Source: Lactuca virosa
Taxonomy: Eukaryota; Streptophyta; Magnoliopsida; Asterales; Asteraceae
DNA length: 64,000 nt
Assembly: GCA_928212115.1 (NCBI GenBank)
Contig: CAKMRJ010003334.1
Span: 97,133,369 to 97,197,368 of the forward strand
Direction of reading: 5' to 3'
Position 1 is the first letter of the stretch; each line of letters opens with the position of its first letter. The notes beneath the pieces are model-generated. The model saw nothing but the letters and a program-made list of their open reading frames with translations, was not told the DNA's origin and did not search any database. Positions 9,844 to 21,791 of this stretch are shown one piece after another. A program made the translations under genes and the position numbers.

Positions 9844-11640
9844 TGTAACATCATGATTTTTACTCATTTTTTTTAAATCTTTTAACGGAAATGCAGTCGA
9901 AGACTTTAAACATTGTTTATTTCAAAAATATTTCAAACCACAACGTTACGTTTAATTCAAAACCAAAAGATCAAAAATATTTAATTGTAGCATAAGCATA
10001 AGTATCCAAAAGTAATTAACGTGTCCAAGTGACATCTTTATTCTAAGGATAAAATACCCAAAAGTAATCCCATCTCACCAAGACAAGCTCCTACGCTACC
10101 TATACCGATCATGGAGGAACATAACAAGGAAACAAGTGTTAGCACATGCTTCGTGAGCCAACAGAAGTTGAACACAATCAGAGGGAAAACATATAATCCC
10201 CTAACAGGTCAATAATTCAAATTATAATCATATAAACATTATTTTCATATCAATCATCAATCAATCTTCATTAATATATCATTCCATCATAACCCATTCA
10301 ATCTTCTATCATTCATTTGTATATCATCGATCATATTTCATGCATAATCATATCATATTCGTATATCGCCATATCGAAGGTGTGTATCATAAATCGTATA
10401 GGTGTAGGTAGTCTCATAGTGGTACCAAACCCAAAGAGAAATACTTGGTTCGCCACTAATGTGCTTAGGCTGTAAAATGCTCTAAGTGGCTCATGACTTC
10501 CACTCGAAAACACCAACCCCAAGACTTCCACTTTTGCTACTCCAACCTGTAAGGCACGAGGACCTGTGATGTCCTGCATGATAGGTTCAAATTGTTCCAA
10601 TTTCATGATACACCTCCGATTCCCACGTGATGCTTGATCTGGCCTCTATCGAATGTCCAACATCACTCCAGTCTGCGAACACTAAAGTGTACGCGTACCA
10701 TGTGTCATACAGGCAAATAAGACCGAGCAACTCTTTAATTGGCTTAATCTATTTTCCTAGAAGGTATATTTCAACCAACCAGGCTTGAAGGTATCTAGAT
10801 AGGGTTTGAAGCTAAGTGCTAGGTTCTACCCCTGACCTCTATGCATAACCCCACATAATCAATCCTAAATCAAGTACAATAATGCAATATTCGTATAATC
10901 ATAATTAGGATTCATAACATGTATATGATAGAAGATACACTTCAAGATCATATTCAAATATCAAGCATTTCATATAGCACATCATAGTTGCAAATAATCA
11001 TATCAAGTACCAAGATACATATATCAACCAAATTTTTAAAGCATAAAATTGTCATAGAAGGAAAAACAATATCATATCTCATATAGCACGTTTTGGCATG
11101 AGCAACAAACGGAAATATCCTAATTTGACTAACCGAGCCGTTTCCGGAAGCTAGTTTTCGATTAAGTACAAGGTTTATAAAAATAGTCTATAGACTCACA
11201 TTTCTTCCCGTAATGATTTGTTCCCAAATCCGATTGTCATGGCTCTTTAAAACCGATAAATACCTAAAAATATTTAATATTTAGTTTAGGTCTTTAATAT
11301 TTTAATTGATAGTTTTCTTTAATAAATCTAACTTCCTAATCTTCCTCAATCAAAGACACCGTTATATTATTATATTATTCCAATATACACTTTGAGATTA
11401 ATAATCTAATAACTTGATCACATTAGATATTTAATTACATCCTTAAGACTTGAATTACGAAACGTACTTTGCATTGTTTAGTAATACACGTATATACACT
11501 TGTCCCAAAATTTATAACGGTAATAATCAAACAGTAACCACATTTTCTTATTTATATATTCATTTTATATTGTCATCTCCTTTACTTACATCGTCTATTT
11601 ATAGATTTCATAACCAACATACATATGATTATGTATATGC
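9844..11640 (-). repeat. Long LTR of the left Ty3 family, right end unclear
   Basis: It begins TGTAACATCATG at the PBS and runs right through R/U5 DNA. A minus-strand TATA box (TCTATAAATAGA, plus 11594-11605) marks the U3 side, so U3 probably continues to about 11940, into the segment that is duplicated at 1-289. The other LTR edge was not found. A sister LTR starts at 12998 with the same twelve bases. No genes inside. Confidence 0.6.
11596..11603 (-). promoter_or_regulatory. TATA box of the long LTR
   Basis: TATAAATA on the minus strand, in an LTR context, about 1.75 kb from the LTR/PBS border. This implies a very long transcribed R/U5 leader. Confidence 0.55.
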
Positions 11641-11647
11641 TTCTATC

Positions 11648-11940
11648 TTATGTAGTAATTTACTAAGTCCCACTAATTTACTTTTTAGTGAGTCATCTTT
11701 TCTATGTATATACTTTTTATGTATTTGTATATAAGTATCAACTACCAAGCCAACCAAATAAAAAATATATAATAGGGAAATGATTAACTGATCATATAGG
11801 ATTCCATAACAGCTAACTAATAATGACCATAGCCCGGTAAAAAAGTTGTTTAATCGTCATGCACATGAAAATTTCATTCATCACATCTTTAATCGATAAG
11901 GTATTTTGACTGTTCCTTCTTTGCTACTTCATACAAGAGA
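11648..11940 (-). repeat. Second copy of the 1-289 segment
   Basis: Matches the left window edge with small indels. Likely U3 of the LTR that begins at 9844. Confidence 0.55.
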
Positions 11941-12067
11941 TTAATCCCATGATCGAGCTGCATGTGTCTCCTTTTTATTCTTTGTTGGAGCACCATTTGT
12001 CATCGGAAATGTCCCACCATAATAAACACTAGTCGCTAGGACCATAGGGTTTGTCTTTCGATCACAC
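11941..12067 (-). pseudogene. C-terminal tail of an unrecognised protein, copy 2
   Basis: The tail reads DRKTNPMVLATSVYYGGTF, then PMTNGAP, KNK, SWD and a stop at 11941-11943. It matches the copy at 290-410 at protein level. It directly abuts the gag fragment (12076 upward) in a different frame, so a deletion has joined a gag 5' part to the last ORF of the element. Confidence 0.45.
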
Positions 12068-12075
12068 ACAATGAA

Positions 12076-12793
12076 ACTTCTCGGAGAACCTGTTGTTATA
12101 ATTTGCAATGGACTTAGTCCCCTTCTCCAGTGCCTGGAACTCTCGCTCAATCCTACAAATCTGAACAGGAGTACAAAAGCGATCTTGTACTTTCTGACTG
12201 AAAATCTCCCATGTCATAGCACGTCGTGCAACCTCGGTGATAACCAGATCCATCACCTCCCACTAGTCGAGGGCATCACCCTCCAACTTCAAAATCACAC
12301 AGTTGACCTTCTGTAACTCAATAAAACAGCCTAAGCAGAAGATCTAGTTCATCTTGCGCAACCACTGCATACACACTGTCGGGTCTGCTTCTATCCAGAA
12401 GACAGGGGGCTTTCGGTCCATGAATGTCTTGAACGAGCTGCCCCGACGCTCAAACCGATCCCAAGCAGGCTCCGTGCTATGCTCCTTGGTCACGAAGCAG
12501 CTCTCTGCTTCTTCTTCTTGTGACTCTTCCTCGTTCTCTCCCTCAGGTGGTAATAGTCCAACGATGTGCATGTCCTTCTGCATCAGCTCCAACGCTCTAT
12601 CATGCTTCTGGAGCTGCTCTTGAAGATCCGCAATAACGACACTCACGGTGCTATGTGCACAATGCATCGGTCGAGCTTGTGGCTGATGGATAACAGGTGG
12701 GGTCTAGAACACAAATGGTGGTGTCCTCAAAATGCGGTTGCCCTGGCTGCTACCCGCACCTCCTGTATTCACATTCCCTTCCGTGTTCAACAT
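12076..12793 (-). pseudogene. Gag fragment of the left Ty3 family
   Basis: The start ATG is at 12791-12793 (MLNTEGNVNTGG). Residues 50-110 include LQEQLQKHDRALELMQKDMH, a likely coiled coil, followed by an acidic Glu-rich stretch. The core near 12250-12430 reads FWIEADPTVCMQWLRKMN, then LEGDALDWWEV and the segment with MTWEIFSQKVQDRF and IEREFQALEKGT, which is standard Ty3 gag. Two in-frame stops and one shift are present. Zinc knuckle, protease and pol are missing. Gag would form the particle shell. Confidence 0.75.
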
Positions 12794-12980
12794 TTCCCTA
12801 AGTAACAAGGAGTTTTAGAATCACATACAATATTAGGAAGGGAAAGTTCATAAAATAACAAACAACTATCCTATATCTCTCAGCACACACCCTACCCCTT
12901 TAAGGACTTAAAGCAACCTAATTGAGCAATCTACACTGTGAGTCTGAACACCGACCTCTGTATTCATTTCGCTCATAACA

Positions 12981-12996
12981 TGACTCCGATACCCAC
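12981..12996 (-). other. Primer-binding site, right copy
   Basis: Minus strand TGGGTATCGGAGTCA, a twice-mutated form of the initiator-Met PBS at the same distance from the LTR as the left copy. Confidence 0.7.
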
Positions 12997-12997
12997 T

Positions 12998-15685
12998 TGT
13001 AACATCATGATTTTTCACCCCAGTTTTTCTTTTTATTTAAAACACTTTTTAATAAGAATAACGTTAGTGGAAGTCCTTTTTTAATTAATTACAAAACATC
13101 ACTAATGTTACTTTATTATCAAAACAAGTCCATCAAAATTAAATGTTCTCAAAAACCAACACCAAAGTAAGTTCTCAAAACCAAACGTAAATGAAAATAC
13201 ATTGGCATCTCCAAAATGGTATCATCACTAAAATAATACTAAATGTAACTACCCAAGATACCCCATCACCACCAAGCTATCAGAATATACTACCATTACC
13301 AATGTAAGGAAAACAACAAGCAAAGAAATAAGTGTTAGCATACGCTAAGTTAGTCAATCATAACTACAATGTTATGGAACATACATATACTAAATGGACC
13401 AAACGAAACATCATACAAACATACATTCAAACACTCACATAGCATGTCATTAAATACATCATATAATCATCATAATAATGCTAAAATATTCTTCTTCTTT
13501 AGAACCTTTACATTTAGTTACACTTCATTGTTCATCTTTGTAACTTGTTGCTTACTTCATTTATCATTATAATATTATCCCTCATTTTAATCATTAAGAA
13601 TTACTCTCTTCTAAATCACCTTTGTAATTATTATCATAATACTTCCTATGAAGGGTCTATATGTTCATCAGTAACCCGAAGGTAAGTATCCCGTTTGCTA
13701 CTAACGTGACTGACACGACCCAATGCACTAAGTGAGACGCGAATCTAACCCATAACATTGTCCTCGGTTGTTGCTGCGTTCGCTACTCCGACATTGTGTA
13801 TACTAGTACACGTATTGTCATTAAGGATCGGTACAAGCGGTGCCAATTCCATCATGTTACACCTCTCAAATACCACGTGATGTTTCCATTAACTTTCCTC
13901 ATAGAGCTAACATCACTCCAGTTCACCTATATTTAGGTGAACAATGTGTCGAAATGGTCGTCTGAAATAACCATTCGACTGGATTTCCTCATAGAGCCAA
14001 CATTAACTGACTTTCCTCATAGAGTCAACCCTAGTCGGTTATCCTCATTCAGCTGACGCTACTCGTCCATCCTCGCAAAGCCAACACCTGTTGTCTTTCT
14101 TCATAGATATATCCATCCCTAGTTGGCTTTCCCCGTGGAGCCAACCCTAATTCCTCGTGGAGCCAACACTATCCTTTTCCGTCTAAGTGTATTCCACATT
14201 TTAATTAATGTATTATTAATTCATCATTCAAGAGTTACACAACATCCTTCTCCATCCTTCCTAAGTAATCATGCTCTTTTATTTTGTGCTACTTTAAGAC
14301 ATATTACTTCAAAGTTCCTCAGTATGTAAACATGCAAGTATGTCATACCATGTTAAAGCATTTTACATCACTATATAATCATGCACATATCATCCCCTCA
14401 ACAACTATGCACAATATATCACTAACATGCATTATCCTAAATATCATAGACAAATATTTCCAAGAAATCATGGCATGCATAAATCACATATAATCAACAT
14501 AAAACACTCTTTCTATCGTGGACCTAACACACATCTCACATAAAAAAAAGAATCTAGCATATAATGCATCCTAAGTTCTCATACACAAAAAGGAATCATC
14601 ATTACCAATAACATATCATTCAAAAGAGGGTATACACAGCCTATACAACCTAGGTTCTTTCGAATCCATCTAAGATATCGAATTCCCTAACAAAGTACAT
14701 AAATTCCACATAGATTAACTCACCTTTGTCAAAAAAGCGCCCTTTCCATACTTCAAATCTTGTAAGTAATTGAGGTATCACGATCTCCCTTAATACAAAA
14801 CCAAAAAGTATATTACTAGATGCCTCCAAGGTTAAAAATGGTTATTCTATATCCCAAACATATAGACAAATTCCTAGACTAAAGTTCCAAATTTTGACGC
14901 GAAACAACAGCCTGTTCAAGGCCATTTTAACACCACCAAACCCTGCAAAAGATACAATATTTTTCCATATTCCTCTAGTTCATACTCTTAGATTTCTAGG
15001 AACTACTTGTACAGGTCCATACAATTTTTCTACAATTTTCTATGGATTTTACAAATCAACATATCAATGCAGCTAAATTCGGTCCAGTTTGTGAAAATGA
15101 TGATTTTCACATTACTTAGAGCCAACATCAGGTCAAGGGAAAAGTTAGGGACATACTACACTCAAAAAATATAAACTTTAAGAATTTATGGATCCTAAAT
15201 CTAACTCAAGATGATTTTTCTATAATTTTTACAAAATAGGGACATAATATATATTTTCTTACAATTTCTTAGCTTTGACTTTTAAGGGTTAATAGATATC
15301 TTAACCCATTAAGCCCTAACCAAAAACGACTACCAAGTTGGAAATTAAGTTCTTAACAGTAGCAACAAGTAATTGAGTTAAAAGGAGAATTCCAACTTCA
15401 AACCATGACTCAATGTACAATGATTTTAAGGGAAAAACAAAGTATGATGCAAAATGAGAAAACACAATTTGGGGTTTGAGTTTTCTCCACCATTAAGCCA
15501 TATATAAAGACATTTAGGGACTGTTTTTAGAACCTTTTTGGATGGTTCAAAACATGGTATTTATGCAGAAAAACATCACACATGATCTCAATAGAACTGG
15601 AAGTGAAAGAAACATGAATCATGACACCAAAAAGAAGCATTTAACCTCACAATTCCAACCAATTTACTAGTGATTGCAACACAAT
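12998..15685 (-). repeat. Long LTR (right copy), first part
   Basis: Starts TGTAACATCATG and shares R/U5 blocks with the LTR at 9844, including CACGTGATG followed by CATCACTCCA. It is interrupted at 15685 by a solo LTR and resumes at 19062. A minus-strand TATA-like site lies near 15493-15503. It holds the hairpin chain at 13889-14145. No coding sequence was found. Confidence 0.6.
13889..14145. repeat. Chain of short hairpins with a shared loop
   Basis: Stems TTAACT/AGCTAA (13889-13894, 13905-13910), TGACT/AGTCA (14008-14012, 14023-14027) and GTTGGCT/AGCCAAC (14122-14128, 14139-14145) all enclose a ten-base loop, TTCCTCATAG or TTCCCCGTGG. Between them are a perfect 9 bp hairpin (13921-13942, loop TATT) and a 10 bp stem with one bulge (13948-13958 with 13970-13979). 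Confidence 0.75.
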
Positions 15686-16140
15686 TGTCACACCCCCAAA
15701 CCGGAACGGCGGAAACGTTCGGGGGCGGAGGACGTCATGTTTAGTATCACAAGACATGTATCATAGTAATCAAAGTAACAAACAACCATTGTATTAATAT
15801 TAAAGTGTTTACAAAGTAGTGATTCACAAAAGATTGAATCCAAAAGTAAATAACAAAACAAGACATGAAGCTACTATGCTCCATCTTCTGAATCCCAGCA
15901 CACGTACCTGTCCACTAGTTACATGAGATTACAAGTTATTTTGAAAGAGTAGATCAGCATTTAAGCTGGTGAGTTCATAAGTATTTTAGTGATGTATAAG
16001 TAAGTTGAGAGTTCTTTTAGAAAAGTTCGCATGTTCCTCCAAAAATATCCTATACCTTCTGATATGATGAAAGATAAGTATAAATGGTTCTACAATCCTT
16101 TATATGAGTACTAAATGAATATAAGTTATATAGAATACAA

Positions 16141-16862
16141 ATCAAACAAACAATATATTGTGTGAATCTGCCCGAAGCCCACAACCAAACAAGGAACAGG
16201 GAATGAGGCGGAAGTCACACATCCCATTGTTTGTTAGATCTTTACTGTATATAACCCTGGTGCATTCATTTGGTACTCACAGAGTTAATTGTAATAGTTC
16301 CTTTATATTTGATGAAAACATTCTTTAAGAAAACCCTTATTTCTTTTAGTAAAAATGGTAACCACAATAGTTCCTTCTATAATCACTTAGTTTATACTAG
16401 CTATATATAATCTAATATCGAACAGATAGTTAATTGTGTGAATTTGCCCTAAGCCCATAACCAAATAAGGAAAATGAAGTAAGGCGGAAAGCACACATCT
16501 AACTATCTGTCGGATATTACATATATATATCCTGATGTGTAAACTAAGGTATTATAGAATTAACCACTTAAGGTCCTTTAAGTTGTACTGGTTTAATAAA
16601 ACGGATTAAACCATTCACTGATAAGTTTCTAGTTTAGTTTACTCAATGTTCTATCTGAAAGTATGTTTTTGTACTAGAAAACGGTGTATTGAATTTGTAT
16701 ATTATGACCTGACCTATACCTGGTACTACTTATGATTACTTGGTGTATACGAAATATATATATAGTCAAGATTAAATAGATAGTAGACTGGGTGCATCTG
16801 CTCTAAGCCAACAACCAAACAAGGAACAAGAAATGAAGCGGAAGGCATACATCCTACTATCT
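16141..16862. repeat. Three tandem units, each a long stem with a conserved 80-base loop
   Basis: Unit 1: AACAAACAAT (16145-16154) pairs with ATTGTTTGTT (16226-16235). Unit 2: ACAGATAGTTA (16422-16432) pairs with TAACTATCTGT (16500-16510), extended by TAATATC (16413-16419) with GATATTA (16513-16519). Unit 3: AGATAGTAG (16778-16786) pairs with CTACTATCT (16854-16862). In each, the enclosed sequence is alike (GAAT.TGCCC, AACCAAA.AAGGAA, GGCGGAA or similar). A fourth, weaker relative is near 17685-17735. Confidence 0.82.
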
Positions 16863-17751
16863 GCTGGACTCGATTAATATATATCCCTGATGTATCTACC
16901 GAGGAATCATAAAGTTATCATTATAGGCCCCTTTCTAACTGAATGTTCATGTTACGAGTAAGTTATGTGTTTTATTTATTATTGTCCGGTACTTTGAAAA
17001 TGTACTTAAGTTTTAATTATACACTAACGTATTGTTAATATCTTTTATGAGTTATTATAACCATACTTACTAGATGGCCTGACCCAACGCTATGAATGCG
17101 CTGAAAGCTGTTGATAACAATTTGTCACTCACAGGCGTGTATGTCTGACTGTAGCTAGCAGTCCGAGTGCGTGGTTGTCAATCCCAATATAGATCTATAC
17201 ACACGTTGTTTCGATCCCCCGCTGGAGATTCTGGTTATAATGTCTGGACTTTAACTATATTGTTTAAATGAATTAAACAACCTGTATCACTTAACTCATA
17301 AAAGCATATAAACGTTACATGTATAATAGTTATGAAAAACCCAATCCTTCCGAAATAAATGACTGACAGTATGTTCTTGAATTAGTATTCTTAACATGTA
17401 TCTGAAAGATGTATATCCTTGAATAGTTTTGAATCAAACCTTTGTTCTTGTAAAACAATGTACTTTAGTATACTTGACTCATGAATTAATGTTCTGTGAA
17501 TCATAAATTATACCTATTATAATTTATATGTATTTTCTGATTTGATAACAAGTATTCATGAATGCAACTCCTTGCTGAACATGTTACAAAGGGTAATTGA
17601 ACTTAATGAACTAACTTTTATACTTGTATACATATACAATATATATAAGTAAAATTTAAATGACACTCGGACAAATAATTGATGTTTATAATCCCACATC
17701 CAAACAAGGAAAATGAACCAAAGTGGGTTATCAGTCCTAAGCCTTTTAAAT

Positions 17752-17753
<2 letters not shown>

Positions 17754-17806
<53 letters not shown>
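17754..17806. repeat. TA microsatellite
   Basis: Unbroken TA dinucleotides inside the solo LTR. A run of 14 C follows at 17953-17966. Confidence 0.95.
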
Positions 17807-17809
<3 letters not shown>

Positions 17810-18223
17810 TTTTGAAACTCATTTTGGTGACTTGATGTCATTTTGATACAATAATTGAAAACCATTTGATTTGATGATAATTGAAATCCATTTTGATAAG
17901 ATGTTTGAAACCATTTGTTTATAACACAAAATCTTTGTGTTAGACTTGTATTCCCCCCCCCCCCCCTTAAAACAGTAAAAACTATGAAAATACGGGGGTA
18001 TGAACTCACATTATGTGGGTGATTCAATATCAGCTTCGCGTAAGGATGAGAAGCTCCACGAATGAATTCCCAAGACACAAACGAGTCCTAAATGACATAT
18101 AATGGCATATATAGTCATGTAATTAGTGTTTAAAAGCAACTAACACGCAAGGAAACGCCCTCCGGGACTAGGAAACACTTGGACTAAGTGTTAGAATCAC
18201 ATTTGATTCATTAAAGGGTTGTA

Positions 18224-18858
18224 TACGGCCATACCATGAAGTGTACGGCCATGGGTGTAAGGCCATGGAGTGTACGGCCATACACTCATGGTAAAACATG
18301 CATAAGAGGGGGTTTGAACCATGAGGAAGTTAGTGGGTCTATTTCTCATCAAGAATATGAACTAAGTTCTCATTTTGGAGGGCCTTTTGGAGTGTTTTGA
18401 GGTGTGTACGGCCATGCAAGGGTGTACGACCGTACACTCCTTTTGTTCCAGCTAAATGGTCATTTCTAAGGTGTTAAACAAGAGTATCTAACGTATACTA
18501 AGCATATGGAAAGGATACTTACGATTTGGAGGCTCAAAGGGGGTTCACGGCCACCGAGAACAAGTGTGTGTTCTTGGTGAAAGATGAAGATCTTGAAGAT
18601 CTACCCAAAAAAGATGATTTTCATGGAAGAAATCAAAGGGTGATACATGATTAAGAAGGATAACAACTCAAAGATGGAATAATCACTTACGTTTTTGAAG
18701 ATCTAGGATGAAGAACTCGATGATACTTGAGAGAGAATCGATTTTCTAGACTTGGAAGTGTGAGAAATGACTAGAAATGAAGGGATACTCTACATATGGG
18801 GGTGGGTGTACAGCCAACATGGGTGTATGGCCGTACACCCATGTGTACGGCCGTACAC
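18224..18858. repeat. Cluster of TACGGCC palindromes in the solo LTR U3
   Basis: The core TACGGCC or its mutants recur at about 18223, 18243, 18271, 18407, 18422 and 18826. The best copy, GTGTACGGCCGTACAC (18843-18858), is a perfect 16 bp palindrome. They lie upstream (minus strand) of the TATA-like site. Confidence 0.8.
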
Positions 18859-19061
18859 TCCCTTTGATGGAGTGATCGGCTCGATTGCAACGCGAAGAAC
18901 TTTAGCTAACACTTCCCTAAACCCAAAGCTTGATTGTACTGAGCTTAAAACCCTTAAATAGACTCTAAACAATGCTAAAAGATAGAAGAAATGAGTCTGA
19001 CACACGGTTGAATTGAATGGCTGGACTTACAAGGCAAAAAATTTCGGGTTGTCACAACAAT

Positions 19062-19763
19062 CATATGAGAATGGAGGCTCAAGAATTAAACAAGGTTGGT
19101 TATTAATTTTCAGCCACAGTTGAACTCACACTGATCGCTCGGTTTCTTTTATTTTTCTTCCCTCGTTTCTGACATGCGACGCAAGTGAAACAAGAGCAAT
19201 CCAAGATCAATCTTTTGCAGCCCCTTAAGTCGACGCAATGAAGCAAAATGGACGGGCTCATCAGTATCATTAACATGTCGATTAGAATTATGGGGGCTAT
19301 GATTAGATTTTGTAATTAGGTTCCTCAAGTGTCATAAGTAAATTCCAAACACCCTAACCCTAATAAGATAACAATTAAAGTTTTTTTAATAACACCTTGG
19401 CCCCTCAACACCATTTACACCATTTAAATGAATTATGTTTACCCTAATAATTCTATAAATCAATTTAATTGGATTATATTCCAATTAATTATTGATTAAT
19501 TCTTTAGATATTAAATAATACTATTTTTATTTAATTTATTCCATTTTAACATCATAAAGCTACAATCATTCACATCAATAATTATTCGAGTAATGGAAAG
19601 CTAACTTCGTTAACAGAAGGATTTTCAGCTCGTTACACCAACCCATATAATATATGGGTTGACGGGTTGGAAATATTAACCCAACCCAAACTACATAACT
19701 CGTTGAAGTATATGAGTTCGCCGGTTAGTGGGTCAATTTTTGGATAACTTTTCACATCTTAAA
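19062..19763 (-). repeat. Continuation of the interrupted long LTR
   Basis: This resumes the sequence broken at 15685. It is AT-rich and without a reading frame. It ends where element D begins (TGTAACGTCCC at 19764). Confidence 0.45.
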
Positions 19764-21791
19764 TGTAACGTCCCAAAAATTAAGGCCAAAATTTCAATTT
19801 TTATAATAATAAAACCATTATCCAAACAATATCATAAAACCATAGAGAACTCAGAGTATGTCAATAAACATCCACTTACATAAGAGTTATATAAAATGCG
19901 GAACAATATGGTGTGTGCGATGTTGTCATCCCGAGCTCTTCCCTTTAGAAGTCGAGGTACCTGAAACATAAACTTATAACCATAAGCGCAAAGCTTAGTG
20001 AGTTCCCCAAAATACCACATACTAAATAAACATACTGCCAAGCATATCTGGGTGCTTGCCTAACCCTTCGGTCTATTTCAACTGGATACTATCAAGCATA
20101 TCTGGGTGCTTACCTACCCCTTCGGTCTATTTCAACCGAATACTATCAAACATATCTGGGTGCTTGCAATCCCCTTCGGTATATTTCAACCGGATAATAT
20201 CAAGCATATATAGGTGCTTGCAATCCCCTTCGGTCTATTTCAACAGGATACCGAGTCTATTTTACCCCTACTACTACCACATAATATCATAACAAAAATC
20301 ACAGAGTCATTAAGCAAATAAAGGCATAACTGACAATTGTCACAAAGACAATCATCACACTACATCATAAACTAGTGGGCTCGGCATTGGTGCCTTCGAC
20401 CCATGAATACTACGAAGGAAGACTCACCTCAAGACGCTGAATCACTCAAATGAATCTGTGACAACTAATCTGGAAAATCCTCGCACTCTCATCATCAAAT
20501 AACATCAAATTACTAATTGGATCTCGACCCATAACCAAAAGTCTAAGATACTTAGCCCATCACCAGGGTAAGAGACCATTTTACCCTTTATCTAAATTGG
20601 CCCAAGGCCAAGGCCCAACTTAACTACTCAATAGACCCAAATCATAAATGGCAACCCAAAGCCCAAATTATGGCCCAATCTTCCAAATTGGGCCCAAAAC
20701 CCATCATGGGCCTAAATCCAGGGAAGCCCAACATCCTCGACCCAAGTCCAAAACAGAAGCCTAATGGCAAAACACGGCCCAAACTTAGAAAGCCCAAAGG
20801 CGTACTCAGCTCGTACGCTTAGCGTACTCAACTCGGGGTCAGTACGCGCACCGTACCAGCTGTGTACGCCCACCGTAATCGCAAGACTACCAGTCCAACT
20901 CAATAACACTTAATCGATTACGACAACGTGCCAAACTCTAAGATATGATTCTATAAGGTAACTTATCACGTAAAGTTGGCAACTTTACACTAATACATGG
21001 CTTATTAGGACTTAAAGATCAAAAAGGAACTTAATAAAGATCGTAATATATACATATACCAAAATACTCCATAAAGTATGCATTTTTATGAACATAGTGC
21101 CTAAATGGAGCTAAGATCTAGCATTCATTGCTTCTGGAGTAGATCAAAAGCTCATCCTTACTTCAAAAGACTCAAAAATGCCCAATAAACACCATAAAGT
21201 AGATCTAGCACTAACAATCCTCAAGGTGAGAGCTTTTTACTGCAAAAGGCTTGCAAATGAAAAGGAAATCCTGGATCTACAAGCTCAATCCCCCTAAACA
21301 CTCCTTCAAGAAGCTCGTCCTTCTTAAATGTGCACCAAAAAGCCCAAACTCACACTAAGAACTCAAATATCACTCAACAAAGGCTAGGGTTTTGAGATTA
21401 TAGGTTGAGAGGGATGGAGGCTGCAAATGAGGAGGGTTCTAAGAGTTAATGAGGCTTAAATATGGTCCAAACCCTAAATTTTAGGGTTTACATCAGACTT
21501 ACGTACACCCTACGTACATATGGTACACCCAACGTACAAGGGTGATGCTACGTGATCATTTGAGCCTAGTACGCTCGGCGTACTCCCAGTACGCCCAGCG
21601 TACTCGGCTTTGCGCCAATTCCTCGATAATTTCAAATGGCCATATCTTCTTCGTTTTAACTCCGATTCCAACAATCATTATATCCACAGAAAGGTAAAGA
21701 TGAGCTCCACACATCTATCAACTCACTCTTTCCTTAAAGCTTTTTGATATAAAATCTAAAATCCATAAAGGACCCGAACTTCCACTTTACC
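19764..21791 (-). repeat. LTR of element D, main part
   Basis: Minus-strand LTR ending GGGACGTTACA here and starting TGTAACACTCTG at 35524. Element A was inserted between 21791 and 35353, so the LTR totals about 2.2 kb. It contains a 54 bp tandem repeat (20041-20253), palindromic GTACGC/GCGTAC sites and a TATA-like CCATATTTAA (plus 21456-21465) followed by AAACCCTAA. No coding sequence. Confidence 0.75.
20041..20253. repeat. 54 bp tandem repeat, four copies
   Basis: Each unit contains AAGCA-TATCTGGG-TGCTT and CGGT-CTATTTCA-ACCG, two small hairpins. Copies start near 20041, 20094, 20149 and 20203. The plus frame reads as a repeating PSVYFNR peptide, which is an artefact of the period being divisible by three. 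Confidence 0.85.

Larger units (their letters stand above)
15686..19056 (-). mobile_element. Solo LTR of a long-LTR Ty3 (Tekay-like) element
   Basis: On the minus strand it starts TGTGACAACCCGAAATTT and ends GGGGGTGTGACA. It is 3371 bp long and flanked by the perfect 5 bp duplication ACAAT (15681-15685, 19057-19061). No internal domain, PBS or PPT is present, so it is the product of LTR-LTR recombination. These termini are those I associate with abundant Asteraceae chromoviruses (memory, not searched). A TATA-like site is at plus 18106-18114. It holds three diverged hairpin units (16141-16862), a TA microsatellite and a C14 run. Confidence 0.88.

Noticed and set aside
17556..18078. Open frames with long runs of alternating Tyr and Ile, like a membrane segment
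   Set aside because: They translate a TA microsatellite and its flanks in an LTR. The same holds for the frame at 62720-63151.
20056..20292. Open frame with a repeating PSVYFNR peptide, resembling a small repeat protein
   Set aside because: It is the translation of a 54 bp tandem repeat inside an LTR; the period is a multiple of three, so the frame stays open by chance.
20813..20827. GTACGC/GCGTAC palindrome considered as a restriction or recombination site
   Set aside because: Several copies occur near the promoter of the same LTR and a like palindrome class exists in other families; a promoter or structural role fits better.
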